NCBI GenBank assembly: GCA_020002185.1
Contig: CM034543.1
Coordinates: forward strand, 31,423,399 to 31,487,398
Direction: 5' to 3'
DNA: 64,000 bases
Origin: Paraescarpia echinospica
Lineage: Eukaryota; Annelida; Polychaeta; Sabellida; Siboglinidae
Of the stretch, positions 10,654-24,015 are shown one piece after another. Made by a program: the position numbers and the translations under genes. Each line of letters starts with the position of its first letter. Position 1 is the first letter of the stretch. Below the pieces are notes generated by a model, which saw only the letters and a list, made by a program, of their open reading frames with translations, made no database searches and was not told the origin of the DNA.

Positions 10654-12426
10654 TTTGACATAGCATTATTCTCAGTGGCGGATTAAGCAATAGTCAATTA
10701 TTGACACGTGCCTAGGGACGGCGAAGGCTAGGGGCCGAAGAACATACCCAAGCATTTTTTGTACACGAAATATTCCTGAAACCAAGCTAGCAAGACAAGA
10801 TTTGACAAATGATGACTACTACATCAGTTTAATTGGTACTACATTGGCCCAATCAGTTTTGCAAGCTGGGAATAATCCCTATGTTTTAGTGTTTGACATT
10901 CATAATAGAGGTGTTATTTCGTAGCTTACAATAAAGAAGTGATCATTAATTACCTCTTTGTTCAACCCCTTTCTGATTGAATATATTCGCTGAAATGGGA
11001 ATAAGGGAATAGGTCAAGTATCATATTTTTCTTTATCAATCTGTGAAGAATTCATATTCAGAGTTTCCGGCTCGTGGATGCCTGTTTACAGATGTACAAG
11101 TAAAACGAGGTTTTTACATTATTAAATTAACTCGTTAAATGAGATTTATGGATAATTATACTAACTCCTGCAAAGAAACTGTGACAGATACTGACATTAT
11201 CAACAACATTGCATTACGTAACGTAGATGTATAAAAACAGAAAACAGAATAGTCTACAGAATTACAGAAGACTGTGTTAAGACCACATCAATTGAAATAG
11301 CTTTCTATAAAAAAAATTGTAGATTTACATAGCATAATATTCTTTACAGAAAATATACCACACAAAAATTATATAGAATATATTCTATGCAATATATTGT
11401 GTACCTAACTTTTTGCTAAGAGTTAGCAAGTTATTTCTCCTATCCAGTTATCCGTCGAGTGGCGCTGCTAATTATCGAACTTCATTTTCTGACCCAAATG
11501 TAGCCTTAGTGCAATTTGGTTCCTCCCTAGACGTAGTGCTCAAATATATTTCAGTTGCGTTTTTTGTGTGACCAAAAATAGCAGCGTTGCAAAATACACC
11601 TCGCCGAGAGGACGCCAAGACAACTGCACCGAAATAATCCGGGGAGACCGAAAGATGTACCGTATTGATACCTGCACTCGTTCGCCTGCATGCAATTTCA
11701 CAATTAATAATACGAAGGAATGTGGTTCCTCCCTAGACGTATTTCTCAAATATGCTTGAGTTGCGTGTTTTGTTTGAAAAAAAACCCAGCATTTTTTTTA
11801 ATATGCCTTCCCGAAAGTGCAGCAAGACATCTGCGCAGAAATAGTCCGAGGAGATCGAGAGATGTATCGCATTCACACCTGCTTTTGTGCGATTGCAGAC
11901 AATTTCACAATTAGTAATATGAAGGTGTTGAGGTACAAAGGACAGCACGATGGAGGGTCTATGTTTTCTATAATACCAACGGCGCTAATTTTCACGTCGC
12001 TTGCTGGATCACGCATCTTAGTAGTCAATTCAAGACTTCTTCATGTACAGCAGTCCGGCTTCAGCTTAACGTTACTTTTTATTTTAAAAGTATACTTCGC
12101 AAAATCCTATCTTACCGCGACTTTGTGAACGAAATTGTGGTTCCTTGTTTGATAAGACTCCAAGACGTAATATATAAATTTAGTAAGCGCATGTACATGT
12201 GAATGGGAACCGTGATGAAATTATGTACTATGTTATCAATATGTGCAGCGTTTCACCATAGAAAGAGCGTGTACGTTTTTAACGCCCCTTTCAGAAATTA
12301 TCAAATTGAATCATGTTCTGCAATGCTAACATAAAACCACTGTATCCAATTAGAGTAAAGTATGTAACGCTAATTTTGTAACGCTGTTGTAACGCTTCGC
12401 AACGCTGGCCTAGGCACCCCCTAAAG

Positions 12427-15400
12427 TTGCGTTCGTTTTGAAAATACTTTCTGAGTTCTTCCAGAACCTTCTACACTGTCATTATTGCGAGACGACTTTT
12501 TATTGATATGATAATTATATTCATGACTGCAAAGATACTCAATTGTACAATTAAGTGGACCAAAACAACCTATAGAGTTAACGAAATTTATCAATAAACG
12601 AAACCGCAACAAAATACTTCGAATCCTGCTTCTTTCAAATGGGGAGGGGAGGGCGGTGTACTTACAGTACGCCAAGGCAAGATGCTTCATTGAGAGTCCT
12701 TCAAACTATTTGAGCAGTAATTATGTTACAGTTTGTGCATGATCGCTGGAACAAAGCGGTTAGGTGACACATCTAAAGCGTAATTATAGATTATTATTAT
12801 TATAATCTACGTTAATTGTAGATTGAACAATAAATGATAACCTCAGAGTATTAAACACGTTATATCGTAACACTAAAAGTGATGCTTAAATTCTTTCCTC
12901 GTGTACACAGTATGTCGTATAACACTCGTTGGGCATGGGATCAGAGTGGGGTACGATCAGAGCAACATTTCTTGCGGGTGTTGTCACGCGTTGGACGTAA
13001 GACCTATATTTTAAAACAAAAATACTCGATATATGTCACGATGTTCATCTTTTATAAGGTACAACGTAAATAAGTTGTTCGGAACGTAAAACGTAACGAT
13101 TGCAGGAACCACGCGCGCGTTGCAGATACGTCGAGAAAACCGTCCCTGAGTCGTCATAGACTTGGCAACATGGACGACACGCTGACAAATATGTTTGTGT
13201 CTACCCTCATGCCAATATGAATGATATTTGATAATTGTAAACTATCACGACAAGGGCCTATCGATTGACGTGAACTTCACCTTCTCTCCGAACACCGTCA
13301 TTTTGAATATAAAAATGAACATCTGCGAGCGCATTAAGGTGTTTAAGTAACGACGTTGTTTGTTTTCTAACATTTAATAAATATTGTTATCACGAGTGTC
13401 AACTACGATGGCATCTCGTTACGGGACAGGAATTTTTGCTAGTATTGATGAAAGACATACACAATTTGATAAGAATGCAAACATGTTTTATATTCTGACC
13501 TGATAACAATATGTTGTGTTATTAATAAAATATTATGTAAGATATTGAAACAATACGACATAAACGGGCGGTTAATAACGTCATCGCACGCCTGATCTTA
13601 TTGCCACTTGACGTACTGCCAAATCCCGTATTGGCCGATTTCTACCCTCATTGGCTAAACTCAATCCGCATTGGATGAATGTATCAAGAATGTTCGATTA
13701 TGAATTGATACTAATGTCAAATATCATCACAAATTGATAATTCATGACAACGCATGCAAAATTGTTACTGCCCATAATTTATCATGTCCGTGTTGCCTAC
13801 CATTTGCCCACGGTCAGATCAAAACCAAGGCGATAAGACGAACATTTAATAAGACATATTAAACAACAACGGCATTTACATTTTGTTATCAATAAAACAG
13901 CAACGTTTTGCAATCACGAACAGTATCGACGCAGTTCCGTAGCATGGACACGAGTACAGTTTCTATTGTTCATGCGATAGGGACGTAGGTAGGCAATTAC
14001 ATTAAATTATATGTTATCACTGTCCCATTTGATTACAAATTTATATTTTCTATTGAAACACCATATTTGAAAATACCTAAAGAAACGTGCAGTTGTAACT
14101 TATAATGTATTCAATCGTGTGCCAACCCTTTATGTTGTAAAACTATACCGAGCTGCATACTGTATTTTAATAGTACACCGTAAAGGCCCTGAAACAGGTC
14201 CGAAACAGGGCGTGAAGTAAGGAAACCAATGCTTTATAGATAATGTATCATTTGTAATATGTGTATAATCTACTCATCTAAGATGCAACACAGAACCCGA
14301 TGATTTGATCAAATAACAATGGCATAGTTCCACACATGAACTAGAACGTCGTAGTGGTTACTGAATAGTTTTGCTTTTAGCGAAAAAAAACAATAACAGG
14401 GCGAAACACTCAATTGCGGAATGAGTTTAATACTCTCAAGTGGCATTTTATGAAAGGCAATAGTTTCTTTTTAGAGAATATCTTTCCATCCTGGTTGAAC
14501 TACTCCTCCTTAATGTATAACTTTTAAATGCTTTATAAATGTTTCGAATGTGCGGAGCATTTTCAACCATGCTTATTACGGGAATCAACTTTGTGGCTGA
14601 AAGCACTACACGCACAAATGCATGACTGTCAAATGATTAGCAAACCCATGTTCTTTGAGTTATATTACACAATTAATTAGCTGTTCGTACAATTATCATC
14701 ATGCTTCACATACATGTACTGCTGCAATGCTCATCCTCCTGTTCTGTTATCTAACAGTTATCCATTGCAGTTATCGATTTCCAATATTCGGTATTGGCAG
14801 CATTCTTCCACTTGTCACCCTCTTCAGCCTTTTATATCCCTCCTTATATTAAAAAATTAAATAGCTGTTCAAAGAATATCATCATGCTTCGCATACATAT
14901 ACTGCTGCAATGTTCTAACAGTTAACCTTTGCAGGTATCCATTTCCATTCTTCCCTATTGGAAGCATTCTTCCACTTGTTACCCTCGTCTGCCTATTACA
15001 TCCATCCTTACTAATTCCTCCCTTCGTCGTTGCAATATATTCCTTTGCCTGCTCTGCGACTTTACTTTAATATCTTCTTTGCTTTCATTGGAATTCAAGT
15101 TAATCAACCCTTATCCATCCGCACTAAATCAGCAGCCCATATCATCTTGTCTATTACTATCTTGATGATTAGCAACAAAATCGCGATGTTTTATTTCAGC
15201 TCATTCATCGTCCTTGTATCCGTTGTCGTAATTGTTCTGGGAGGAGACACAACTGTATTGCCCCCAAAGTTAGTGTATTAGCATAGACATGTGAAGCACA
15301 CGTTTAGCACGCTTACAAAGTTAAAGCACGTTTAAAATGTCAGAGGTATGGAGTCGGAGAGGTGACGCATGCGATGACATACACATAACTGTATGAACGT

Positions 15401-15490
15401 AAACATCAATGAATCACTTTTTTAAGCGTGCTGTATGTTAGTTCATAAAGATAACTAGGAAATATATGTTCTGGTATTATGTTATACGTG
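12427..15490. other. Stretch private to unit A, no gene seen
   Basis: In unit B the flanks of this stretch join directly at about 40768. Its first 200 bp belong to the inverted repeat, so a deletion in B is more likely than an insertion in A. I see no coding sequence. Most of it is AT-rich and unremarkable; a local tandem duplication lies near its right end. Confidence 0.6.
14672..15035 (+). repeat. Tandem duplication of about 185-bp units
   Basis: AATTA..TAGCTGTTC, ATCATCATGCTTC.CATACAT and GCATTCTTCCACTTGT recur in the same order in 14672-14855 and from about 14856. The units are pyrimidine-rich and show no coding signal. Confidence 0.65.
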
Positions 15491-16789
15491 TTGTCTACTT
15501 TAAACATTAACAAATATTGTAGTGTCCATTTCAACTGTTTTCGTTTCCCACGTCGTGTTAGCTTCTGCTATTGGACATATTTCGATATTGTGTAAGTCTA
15601 GTAGTCGCCATTGGCAATGGTAATGTAGTCTGTTAGCGTACTGCAGACAAACATTTCGGAGGTCAGCAGCAAGATATACGAATATTGTACATGTTGGATA
15701 TAATAGGAACAAAGATGTGACAATTTAGCACTGCGGTGAAAAATAGAAAGAATGTTCGACACCATACACACAGGACATATGTACAGGATAAAGCTGAATA
15801 CAACTTATGGAGTACCTCACAGCTGAAAACAGGAGGTTATCAGCAATGAAAGTTAGTCCCATTTTGATTGTACAATGAAACAACCATTAATTTCGTCGTA
15901 CTTCATGGTAAACGGATCAAAGAACATACAGTCTCTTTTACAGAGTTAGCTTTTCGGTCAAAGCATTTATGCACGTCAAACAACATAATGTTGATTATCC
16001 CATCTGATCCACGAAGCATCTGGGGGTTTGCTCTTACTTATGTAATTAATACCGTCTGATACAAATATGACCATTCAGGGATTTTCCACGGTTGTGTCCT
16101 AACGTGATACCTCGTTCGTATTTATCCGTTGTTCCATGCCAGGGACCATTCTCGATGGTTCAACTTAACGTGGATTAGTGAGATTGACACATACATACAC
16201 ACATATAATTTATATATAAAATCAGTATTCAGCTGCTCTTTGAGAATCAGCCACAATAATGATAATAATAATGATATACCACCTGTTATTCAAGTTTGAA
16301 TGGGACATATTTTTAGAACAAATTACACATTACCCTAGTATTTTTGTGATGCTCGAAATAGCTCGGCCTGCCACATTTTCCGTTTGCAGTTGAACTTGAA
16401 AGTTAACTAATTACATATCTGCTGAAGCGTACACACACAGCACGTCTAATATGTAACGCAAAAAGTATTGCTTGACGTCGTTGTAAAAGTGCTGTTGTCG
16501 ATGTGCTGGCAAAACTGCACAAAAACGTACGCCAGGCAAGAAATATGTCAAAAACCAATAACTCACTCTTTTTAAACTCGGGGTTGCTGAATACATGTTA
16601 GCGTGGAGGTTCACAGACATGACCAGACAAATAGTGAAATTCAACATATTTGCACTCGTTTTGTATTATAGTCTATATGTGTACAATTTTACACATACAC
16701 TCTGCTGTTGTGGTGTTTTTATTATCCAGAATCCCTTGTCCTGATATTCTTAGCAGGAGTTTTGTTGAATTAGTTGCACTGGCGTCGGA

Positions 16790-17000
16790 ACGTTGTGAGT
16801 AATGAGGTGTGAGAGGCTCGCCACAAAATCCAACGTAACCTCTCCGTTTGCATCTCTGAGGCTCGCCAAAACACCTGGAAACTCTCCAAAATCGTCCTTT
16901 TGCATACCACCTTGAGGCACGCTCAAAAAAACAACATGAGGCTCTCAAAACATCCTTTTGATCTCCCGTGAAACTCGCCAAATGCCACAGTGAGGCTCTA
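16790..17000 (+). repeat. Degenerate GAGGCTCGCCA short-period repeat
   Basis: Variants of GAGGCTCGCCAAAACACC recur about every 40-50 bp. The homologous stretch in unit B is 42830-43040. No gene is supported across 15500-17600. Confidence 0.55.
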
Positions 17001-17599
17001 AATATTGGGGACTAATCTTATCTCCAGCAATCCGACGTTGAGTTGTTCTCTGTCCCACTTTATGGTTAGGTGTGTGGGAAAATGCAACTTGAAAGGTATT
17101 TGCGGGTATGCAGAACTCCACAAAAAGTGCCACTTCCCGGTATTTACTAGTTCAATAGTTATGGGCGTTATGTTCAAATTACGAACAATATTTCAGACAG
17201 TAACCGTTCAAGATATGGATTCTAGTGTTAAGAACGTTACAACAAAAATTCAAAGAATATACAACCTCGGTTTAAAATTATATTTTATATTGGCGAAAGT
17301 GTTTTTTTAAGTTGGCATACATACGTAACAAGGGGGTTATGTTATTGGCGAAAGACTTGTTTCTGGTGATAGTGAACAAGTCAGCAATTTGTCCATGGCA
17401 AAGAGCAGTAACCTTCAAGATATGGATACTTGTGTTAAGAACGTTACAATAAAAAGTAAAAGAACATATACCTCGGTTTAAAATGCTGTTTTATAATGGC
17501 GAAAGTTGAATGTTGTTGGTGATAGTGAACAAGTCAGCAAACATAAGTAACATGGGGGTTATCTTATACCGCGGCAATGACCACGTCTGTATTTAAAAA

Positions 17600-17755
17600 A
17601 AATGTCGTTTGTTTTTAGTCCATGACAGAGAGCACGTAGAAGCTGCACGACAGTCAGGGGTGGTTGCTGTATAAAGACGGGGTATGTTGGATTTTCAACT
17701 ACGACAGAGCAAGACTCGACACCGGAACGAAAACCTTCATTTGCTGAATCATTTA
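17600..17755 (+). promoter_or_regulatory. Orphan peptide-gene promoter and exon 1 copy (unit A)
   Basis: GTTGCTGTATAAAGAC, a start-site-like TTCAAC, then CGACAGAGCA and GAACGAAAACCTTC match the promoter and non-coding exon 1 of the peptide genes (7265-7350). The exon 1 donor is not kept (ATCATTTA instead of ATCAGGTAAA) and no exon 2 follows. Unit B has the same at 43440-43585. Either the coding exons were lost or the promoter moved alone. Confidence 0.7.
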
Positions 17756-17929
17756 TAGCCAGTGGGGTTGTAGTAGGTCAAAAATAAATGTTTGATTCTA
17801 AACAAGTAGGTCATCTTGTCTTATCGTGCATATGGTTTAGAATAATTTTCATAAATATTAAAAAAATGTGATATGAATTACTTTTGTACTAACAGCTACT
17901 TGAATACAAATCTGATTTTGACTACGTGC

Positions 17930-19122
17930 CCAGCGTTAACGACGTTAATTTACAATACTAAACACAATTTGAACATTTTTATTATATATACATGGGAAAT
18001 TATGTTTGCATCATCTAATATATAAATTATATGAAATAATAAGAATCAAAAAGGTGTAAGATGACATTTGACTTGGAAAGATTTGTTGTCAGTCCTGGTT
18101 GCTTTAGTGATAGTTTTTGCAATGTGATCTTCTTGGAAAGGCATGTAAAACGATCAGTTATATTTGGCTAATGTCATATATGTCCGGGGATTAAAATTAT
18201 GCAAATTATAAGCTAATTAGTGAACATATGTAGGTGACGTTTGACACGTAATGTAGCTATTATTAAATAATACTTTTATTCCTCGTCGCAAGGACAACAT
18301 TTTAAAACATGTTATGCACGTCATACAAAGGTACACAAGCATCACTGGTAAGTTAGAGTAGGTGTGATTACACACACATCATATAACTGAAAACTTACAC
18401 CCACTATTCATAGTTGCTTCATAGCTACAAAGGTGGTCAACCTTCTCGACTGCAATGCAATAATTGCCGGCCTCGTGTCGGGGACTCGGCTTCCCTGGGG
18501 GGAACTGGCGGGGTTTACCTGTGGGACAATTTACAGCTCTATGACCTGGCTGTGAACATAAGAAACATCTCATAGGCTCACGAGGGCGTGTGGCGCTAAG
18601 TCTCTTATATTCGGAGTACTTATCGGGGCGAAACACTGACTTTCCCTCTGTCATACGTGACGCAGCATATACGTCCGCTAGTTCCTTCACTGCCTCCATG
18701 CTCGAGGGTGAACGCTCCCTAATGAATATGGCTAACTCAAGAGGACACGAATGCACAAAAATTGCTCCCGCAAAATTAGGTCCCTTAATTCTCCATATGA
18801 TTCGTGGAGTCCTGCTAATCTGATTCACCAGTGTTAACGACGTTAATTTACAAAACTAAATAAAATTTGAACATTTTAGTTATATGTATACGGGGAATTA
18901 TGTTTGTATCATCTAATATATAAATTATATGAATTAATAAGAATCAAAAAGGTGTAAGATGACATTTTACTATTGAAATTCTGCAAAGTATGAGCTAATT
19001 AGTGAACATATGTAGGTGACGTTTCACACGTAATGTAGCTATTATTAAATAATGTTTTAGTCCTCGTCGCAAGGACAACATATTAAAACATGTTATGCAC
19101 GTCATACAAAGGTACACAAGCA
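17930..19122 (+). repeat. Local duplication flanking a gag fragment
   Basis: 17936-18345 and 18836-19122 are direct copies (GTTAACGACGTTAATTTACAA..., AAGGTGTAAGATGACAT..., CTCGTCGCAAGGACAACAT). Unit B has one copy (about 44730-44930). Confidence 0.75.
18379..18828 (-). pseudogene. Gag fragment of an LTR-type retroelement
   Basis: A 149-residue frame contains a C-terminal part of a retroelement gag. A capsid-end-like segment (LELAIFIRERSPSSMEAV) is followed by a basic linker and one CCHC zinc knuckle (CFLCSQPGHRAVNCP), a nucleic-acid-binding motif of Gag. No protease, reverse transcriptase or LTR is visible on either side, so it is an isolated piece. It sits between two copies of a host repeat and is absent from unit B, so it arrived or was captured after the A/B duplication, or was lost in B. 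Assignment to a Ty3/Gypsy-like element is likely but not proven. Confidence 0.7.
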
Positions 19123-19875
19123 TTGTGTTTGTATTGGTTTTTATTTATCATAAATATTTCTTTAACGTTATGTTTATTTAGGTATGTTTTTTAATAATCT
19201 GAACAACATCATGTTTGTTGGCTAGTTAGTATACAATAATAATTATACTGTTTTAATGCCGGAGTTTACTAAACAATAAGCCAATCACGACATCACGCAA
19301 CGTAACTTACTCAAAGAACATTGATTTTCCTTACAACTAAATACATTTATGATATGAGGATGCATTTGTGAAGGAATCTACACCTGCGCCTGGTTGTAAT
19401 TATGCTGCGACTTTTCCGGTTGAACCTCGAGCAAAAGCTATTACAACTCCTGGTAGAAGACTAGTATAGACCTAGAGTTTGCGGATCCGTTGATATTGGG
19501 TTGTCACATGTGTCACATGCTCATGAAATATAACCATATCGTCAACTATGATTTTGTATTACTGTAGTTGTTTCCAAAATTGTTCAAGTGAATAACCATG
19601 AACTCTTCCTGTTGCACATGTTAGCGTACCAGCCTGTTTGATGAATTTTACTTTCAAAGCAATGTTCTGATGGATGTTTTTGTATATAACGTATTTGATT
19701 GTTTTTTAAGCGCACTATTGCATGGTTCAGTCTTAGCTCACAAAGAAGTAGAACGTGTGGTTTGTTTTGGAATTTTCCTCACACTATGTAGCATGTTGGT
19801 ATTGAGAGAATGTATTTTGTTTAACACGATTGAACAAGATTTAACAAGATTGTCACAAGGAGAATTAACTCTAGG

Positions 19876-19941
19876 GTCGGACTCTCGATAAGCCAAAGGG
19901 CTTCCTTGTCCACCTGCCCTTTGGCTTATCGAGAGTCCGAC
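19876..19941. repeat. Perfect 25-bp inverted repeat in CR1-2 3' UTR
   Basis: 19876-19900 (GTCGGACTCTCGATAAGCCA...) is the exact reverse complement of 19917-19941, with a 16-nt loop. In CR1-1 the same 3' UTR segment occurs once (5630-5655), so this copy gained an inverted second copy. Confidence 0.9.
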
Positions 19942-19949
19942 TCTTTTAT

Positions 19950-22828
19950 CTATTTGTATCCCGCCCTTCTGAGGTATGTGTCGATTTTATTTTTAAACAT
20001 ATTCACGCTACTAGCACCCACACAATCAGCAGATAATCTGTTCCATTCATTTACAGTCCTTTGTGAAAATGAAAACTTTCTTATATCTAATCTACACTGC
20101 TCCTTTGCTAATGTAACTTCATGTCCTCTACTCCTTCTATCTTTCTTAACTGAGAAACAAATATTTCTATCAATATTTTCATAACCATTCATTATTTTAA
20201 ACACGTCTATCTGATCTCCTCTCAATCTCCTGGTCCTTAATGTTGTTAAGCCGCATTTTTAAAGCGGACGTCTTAATTAAGATCCCTCAGTTTTTTTATC
20301 ATTTTAGTTGCTCTCCTCTGCACTCTTTCTAGCATATCTATGTCCTTCCTGCGATATGGCCTCCACGCTTGAATACAATATTCTAAATGAGGCTTAATTA
20401 TTGTTTTGTACAGCGGTGTTATTAGTTCTTTTTCCTTATACGCTACATTTCGCCTAATTAATCCAAGGATATGATTTCCCTTTGAAGCTGCAATTCCGCA
20501 CTGCTCTGAAACCTTCATATCGACACTAATGGTTAACCCAAAGTCCTTTTCGTTTACAGTAGTACATAATACAGTACCCCCATTGTATATTCTACCTCTT
20601 CGTTCCCATGTCCTGCGTGGAGGCATTTATAGTTTCCAAAATTGAACAGCATTTGCCACTTTTCAGACCATTTGATCAACTTGTCAAGATCATCTTGTAA
20701 ATGTTGTCTATCTCCATCACTTTTAATCCTTCTAAACACTTTGTATCACCTGCAAATTTCAACACCTTGCTTGTTATTTCATCATCCAAATCGTTGATAT
20801 ATATTAAGAATAATATAGGTCCTAGTACTGATCCCTGTGGTACCCCACTCAATACCGGTTTCCAGTTTGAAGCCTTCCCATCAACTACTACACGTTGTCT
20901 TCTGTCAATCAGCCTTTTTCTGTCCAGTTTATTATACCATTTCCTATGCCATGGGCCTTTAGTTTAAGCAGTAACCTTTGATGTGGTACTTTGTCGAAAG
21001 CTTTTTGAAAATCTAAGTAGACGATATCTACTGGTGATCCCTCATATACCCACTTAGTGATGTCTTCCAAAAAACATAACATATTTGTTAAGCTTGACCT
21101 CGCTTTAAAAAAACCTTGTTGAGATGGGTTTATGAAGTTATGTTTAACAAGAAAATCCACCATGTGATCTTTAATTAGTCTTTCTAATAATTTGCAAATC
21201 ACTGATGTTAAACTCACTGGTCTATAGTTTTCTAACTTGTTTCTCGAACCTTTTTTAAATAACTGTATAATGTTTGCCTCTTTCCATTCTAAAGGAACCA
21301 CTCCCTCTTCTAATGACAAATTGAAAACTGTTGCAAGCGGTACGCTAATTTGTTCTACAATTTCAAATAGTAGTGTGGGCAGAATCTCATCCACTCCAGG
21401 TGATTCATTATTCTTCATATCCCTTATTTTCTGAGCTACCATTTCCGGTGTTACAATTAATTGTCCTAAATATTCTGAATCTGCCCCCTTGAACTTAACC
21501 TCTGGTACTGGCAGTGAACTAATATCTTCCCTGGTAAACACTGAACTAAAGTATTCATTCAGGTATTCTGCCATTAAGAATCCCTCTGATATTATATTTC
21601 CAGCACTATCTTCTAGAGGACCGTCCTTATCTTGAACTTTCTGTTTGCTTCGAACATACGCATAAAAACTCTTGCTGTCATGTTTTATATTACTAGCTTA
21701 TTGTTGTTCATAGCTTCTCTTTGAATTTCTAATTTCAGCTTTAGCTTGGTTAAGTGCTTCTTTATAAACTGTTGTAGTCTTCATCATTTCCAGTACATCT
21801 ATATGACTTCCTCATCATTTGCTTATACTTAATTTTTTTAATGGCTTCTTTCGATAAGTGTTTCTTTTTGGACCGTTTCCCATGTTTTTTGAAGGGTACA
21901 AATTTATCCATTATCCACTATTAATTTCACTCTTTAATATATTCCAGCATTCTGTTGCTATCTTCTTTTTCAGTGTGTTATTCCAGTGTATCTTTGCTAA
22001 ATATTTCCTCATGTCCTTATAACTTCCTTTGTGGAAATTTCTCCTATACTGCTTTTTACTATTCCTTTCTGATTTTACTTTGATGGTAAAATGTATCTGT
22101 TTGTGATCACTACTCCCCAGTGGCTCACATATCTTGACATTGTGATGTAATTCATTCTGTGAGGACAAAACTATGTCTAACACATTCTCACTCCTGGTTG
22201 GTTCTAGCACATGTTGAGAAAGGAAAGTATCTTGAACTAAAACTAAAAACTTGTCGTCCTCACTCCCCATACTCTGTAGAGATTGTCATTGTATATGCCC
22301 GTGGTTAAAATCCCACATAATAATACAGTCCCGTTTGCTCACTTCCCTTATATCGTTTTGTATTTTGTCATTCTCTTCTATTCTTATGTTTGGACTTCGA
22401 TAAACTAACCCAACTGTTAACGTTGAGTTTCCTGTAACTATGTTACACCAAACAGCTTCTTCGCAATCTGATTCTCTTTCTAATTTTATTTCATAAGCCT
22501 GGATAGATTTTTTAATATATAAAATAACTCCACCTCCCTTTCTTCCTATTCTATCTTTCCTAAACATTACATATCCTGTCAGTCCCAATTAGGCATCTGA
22601 TATATCGGTGGTGGTCCAGGATTCGGTTATACCTATTATGTGAGGGTCAATATCTTCTACCATAATGTTTAGTTCATTTCTTCTGATTACTATACTCCTT
22701 GCGTTTAAACAAACACATTTATATCCAGCTTCAGAAGAGTTTTCCAGACTGTTCTTTGCTGATTTATTTGTGCTGTCTTTATCTATGCCTCCAGTGTCAG
22801 GCTTTTCTGTCCCCCCGCGAATCTAGTT
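19950..22828 (-). pseudogene. CR1-2 ORF2 remnant (endonuclease-reverse transcriptase)
   Basis: In several frames this encodes nearly the whole CR1 ORF2: endonuclease pieces (about 22588-21911), reverse transcriptase (21574-20909 with IVYLDFQKAFDKVPH, then about 20830-20750) and the C-terminal region (20626-19950, LYKTIIKPHLEYCIQAW). Breaks include a stop just before LGLTGY near 22589, and frameshifts near 22280, 21910, 20910 and 20580. It keeps the reading frame at the place where CR1-1 is broken (about 22250). It cannot make a functional enzyme. Confidence 0.9.
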
Positions 22829-24015
22829 TAAATATATGTAACCTATCCCACTGTCAACAGATCGCAGCAGGTTCTCTTAGAAAACTGCTGCCCCCTTTCC
22901 ACTAAGATGGAGGCCATCTCTCATGTACATATCTTCCTTCCCAACAAAGTATCCCCATAAATCTGTGAATCCCACCCCCTCTTCTTCACACATCTGCTCT
23001 ACTAGTGCGTTGATCGACATCCTCTTGCAGTTTCTATACGTTGCCCCCCTTCCTCCCATTACTGGCAAAATTCCTGACAGAATGATCTGTTCAACTCTTG
23101 TCTTCTTTAGCTTCCTCACTAACTGTCTGTACTTCTGTACTATCCCAGTTGTTCCCTCCCTGTCTGCATTGTTTGTTCCTACATGTACCAGTATAGACCC
23201 TCCCTTGTCATGTCCAAATACCTTCTCTACCCTGTCAGTCACATGTTCAATCTTAGCCCCCGGTAGACAAACAACGACGTCCTTCCCCTCGCTCAGTGTC
23301 TTGTCCGTCTTTCTCATAATGGAGTCACCCATAAACACCCTCTCTTTCCTCATTGCCCCCTCAATCACTGCCTTAGAATAGCTCCTTCTTCGGTTTACAT
23401 ATATATGGTTGTTGTCTTTTCCCCCTGTCGTCTTCTCTTCCGATCCATTCTTTCCTGTCGCTTTTTCTCTTGTCACGTTTCCTCCTGCCAGCGTTCCTTT
23501 TATCGACCTGTCTTCTATCACATTTGCTCTCACTTCCTTTCGTCCCTTCATCTTTCCTCCCATCTCATTTTCTTCTCTCCTCTCCCGTCCCAACTTCTCC
23601 CCTCCTTCTCTACGGTAACTTTCTCCCCTGTCACCTTCACGCTTGTCACGTTTTCTGTCGTCGATTTTCCAATTTCTTCCCTTCCAATCACCTTCCCTCC
23701 TCTCAATCTCCTTTCCTCAGTTTTCTTGCCACTGCTATTCTCCTTCAGTTTTGCAATATTCTCACCTCTCTCCCTGTCGTCTCTCTCCATTTGACCTGTC
23801 TCCTTGCTAACTCCCATCACAATAGCTATCAACCTAACTATCTCCTTCTGCAGACAATCCACCTTCCAACACCCAATGCACTGAAAGGTGAATCCTTCCT
23901 CCATGGTTTCTGCCCATGACTTCCCACAGCCTGATATTGCAAAATCTACCCAGTTGTGGCAGTGATCGCACACCAAGTGTCGCTTTGCCTTGACTTACCG
24001 CTTGGAAGGCGCCAT
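22829..24015 (-). pseudogene. CR1-2 ORF1 remnant (zinc-finger-like plus SGNH esterase)
   Basis: Starts ATGGCGCC (MAPSKR) like CR1-1 but hits a stop at codon 7. The finger-like cysteines (CDHC, CIGC), the charged middle and the esterase blocks (FMGDS, VHVGTNN, DGLHLSGKG) are all recognisable, with a frameshift near 23570 and an extra G near 22880 at the end. It is shorter than ORF1 of CR1-1 because part of the charged repeat region is missing. Confidence 0.88.

Larger units (their letters stand above)
9264..12625 (-). repeat. Right arm of large inverted repeat
   Basis: Reverse-complement partner of the left arm. It lacks the CR1 element and so shows the pre-insertion sequence at about 11860. 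It also forms the start of unit A, so 37780-40765 is a third, more diverged copy in the same orientation. The arm carries a minus-strand peptide gene (9382-10202). The rest, 10205-12625, has no gene I can support. Confidence 0.9.
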
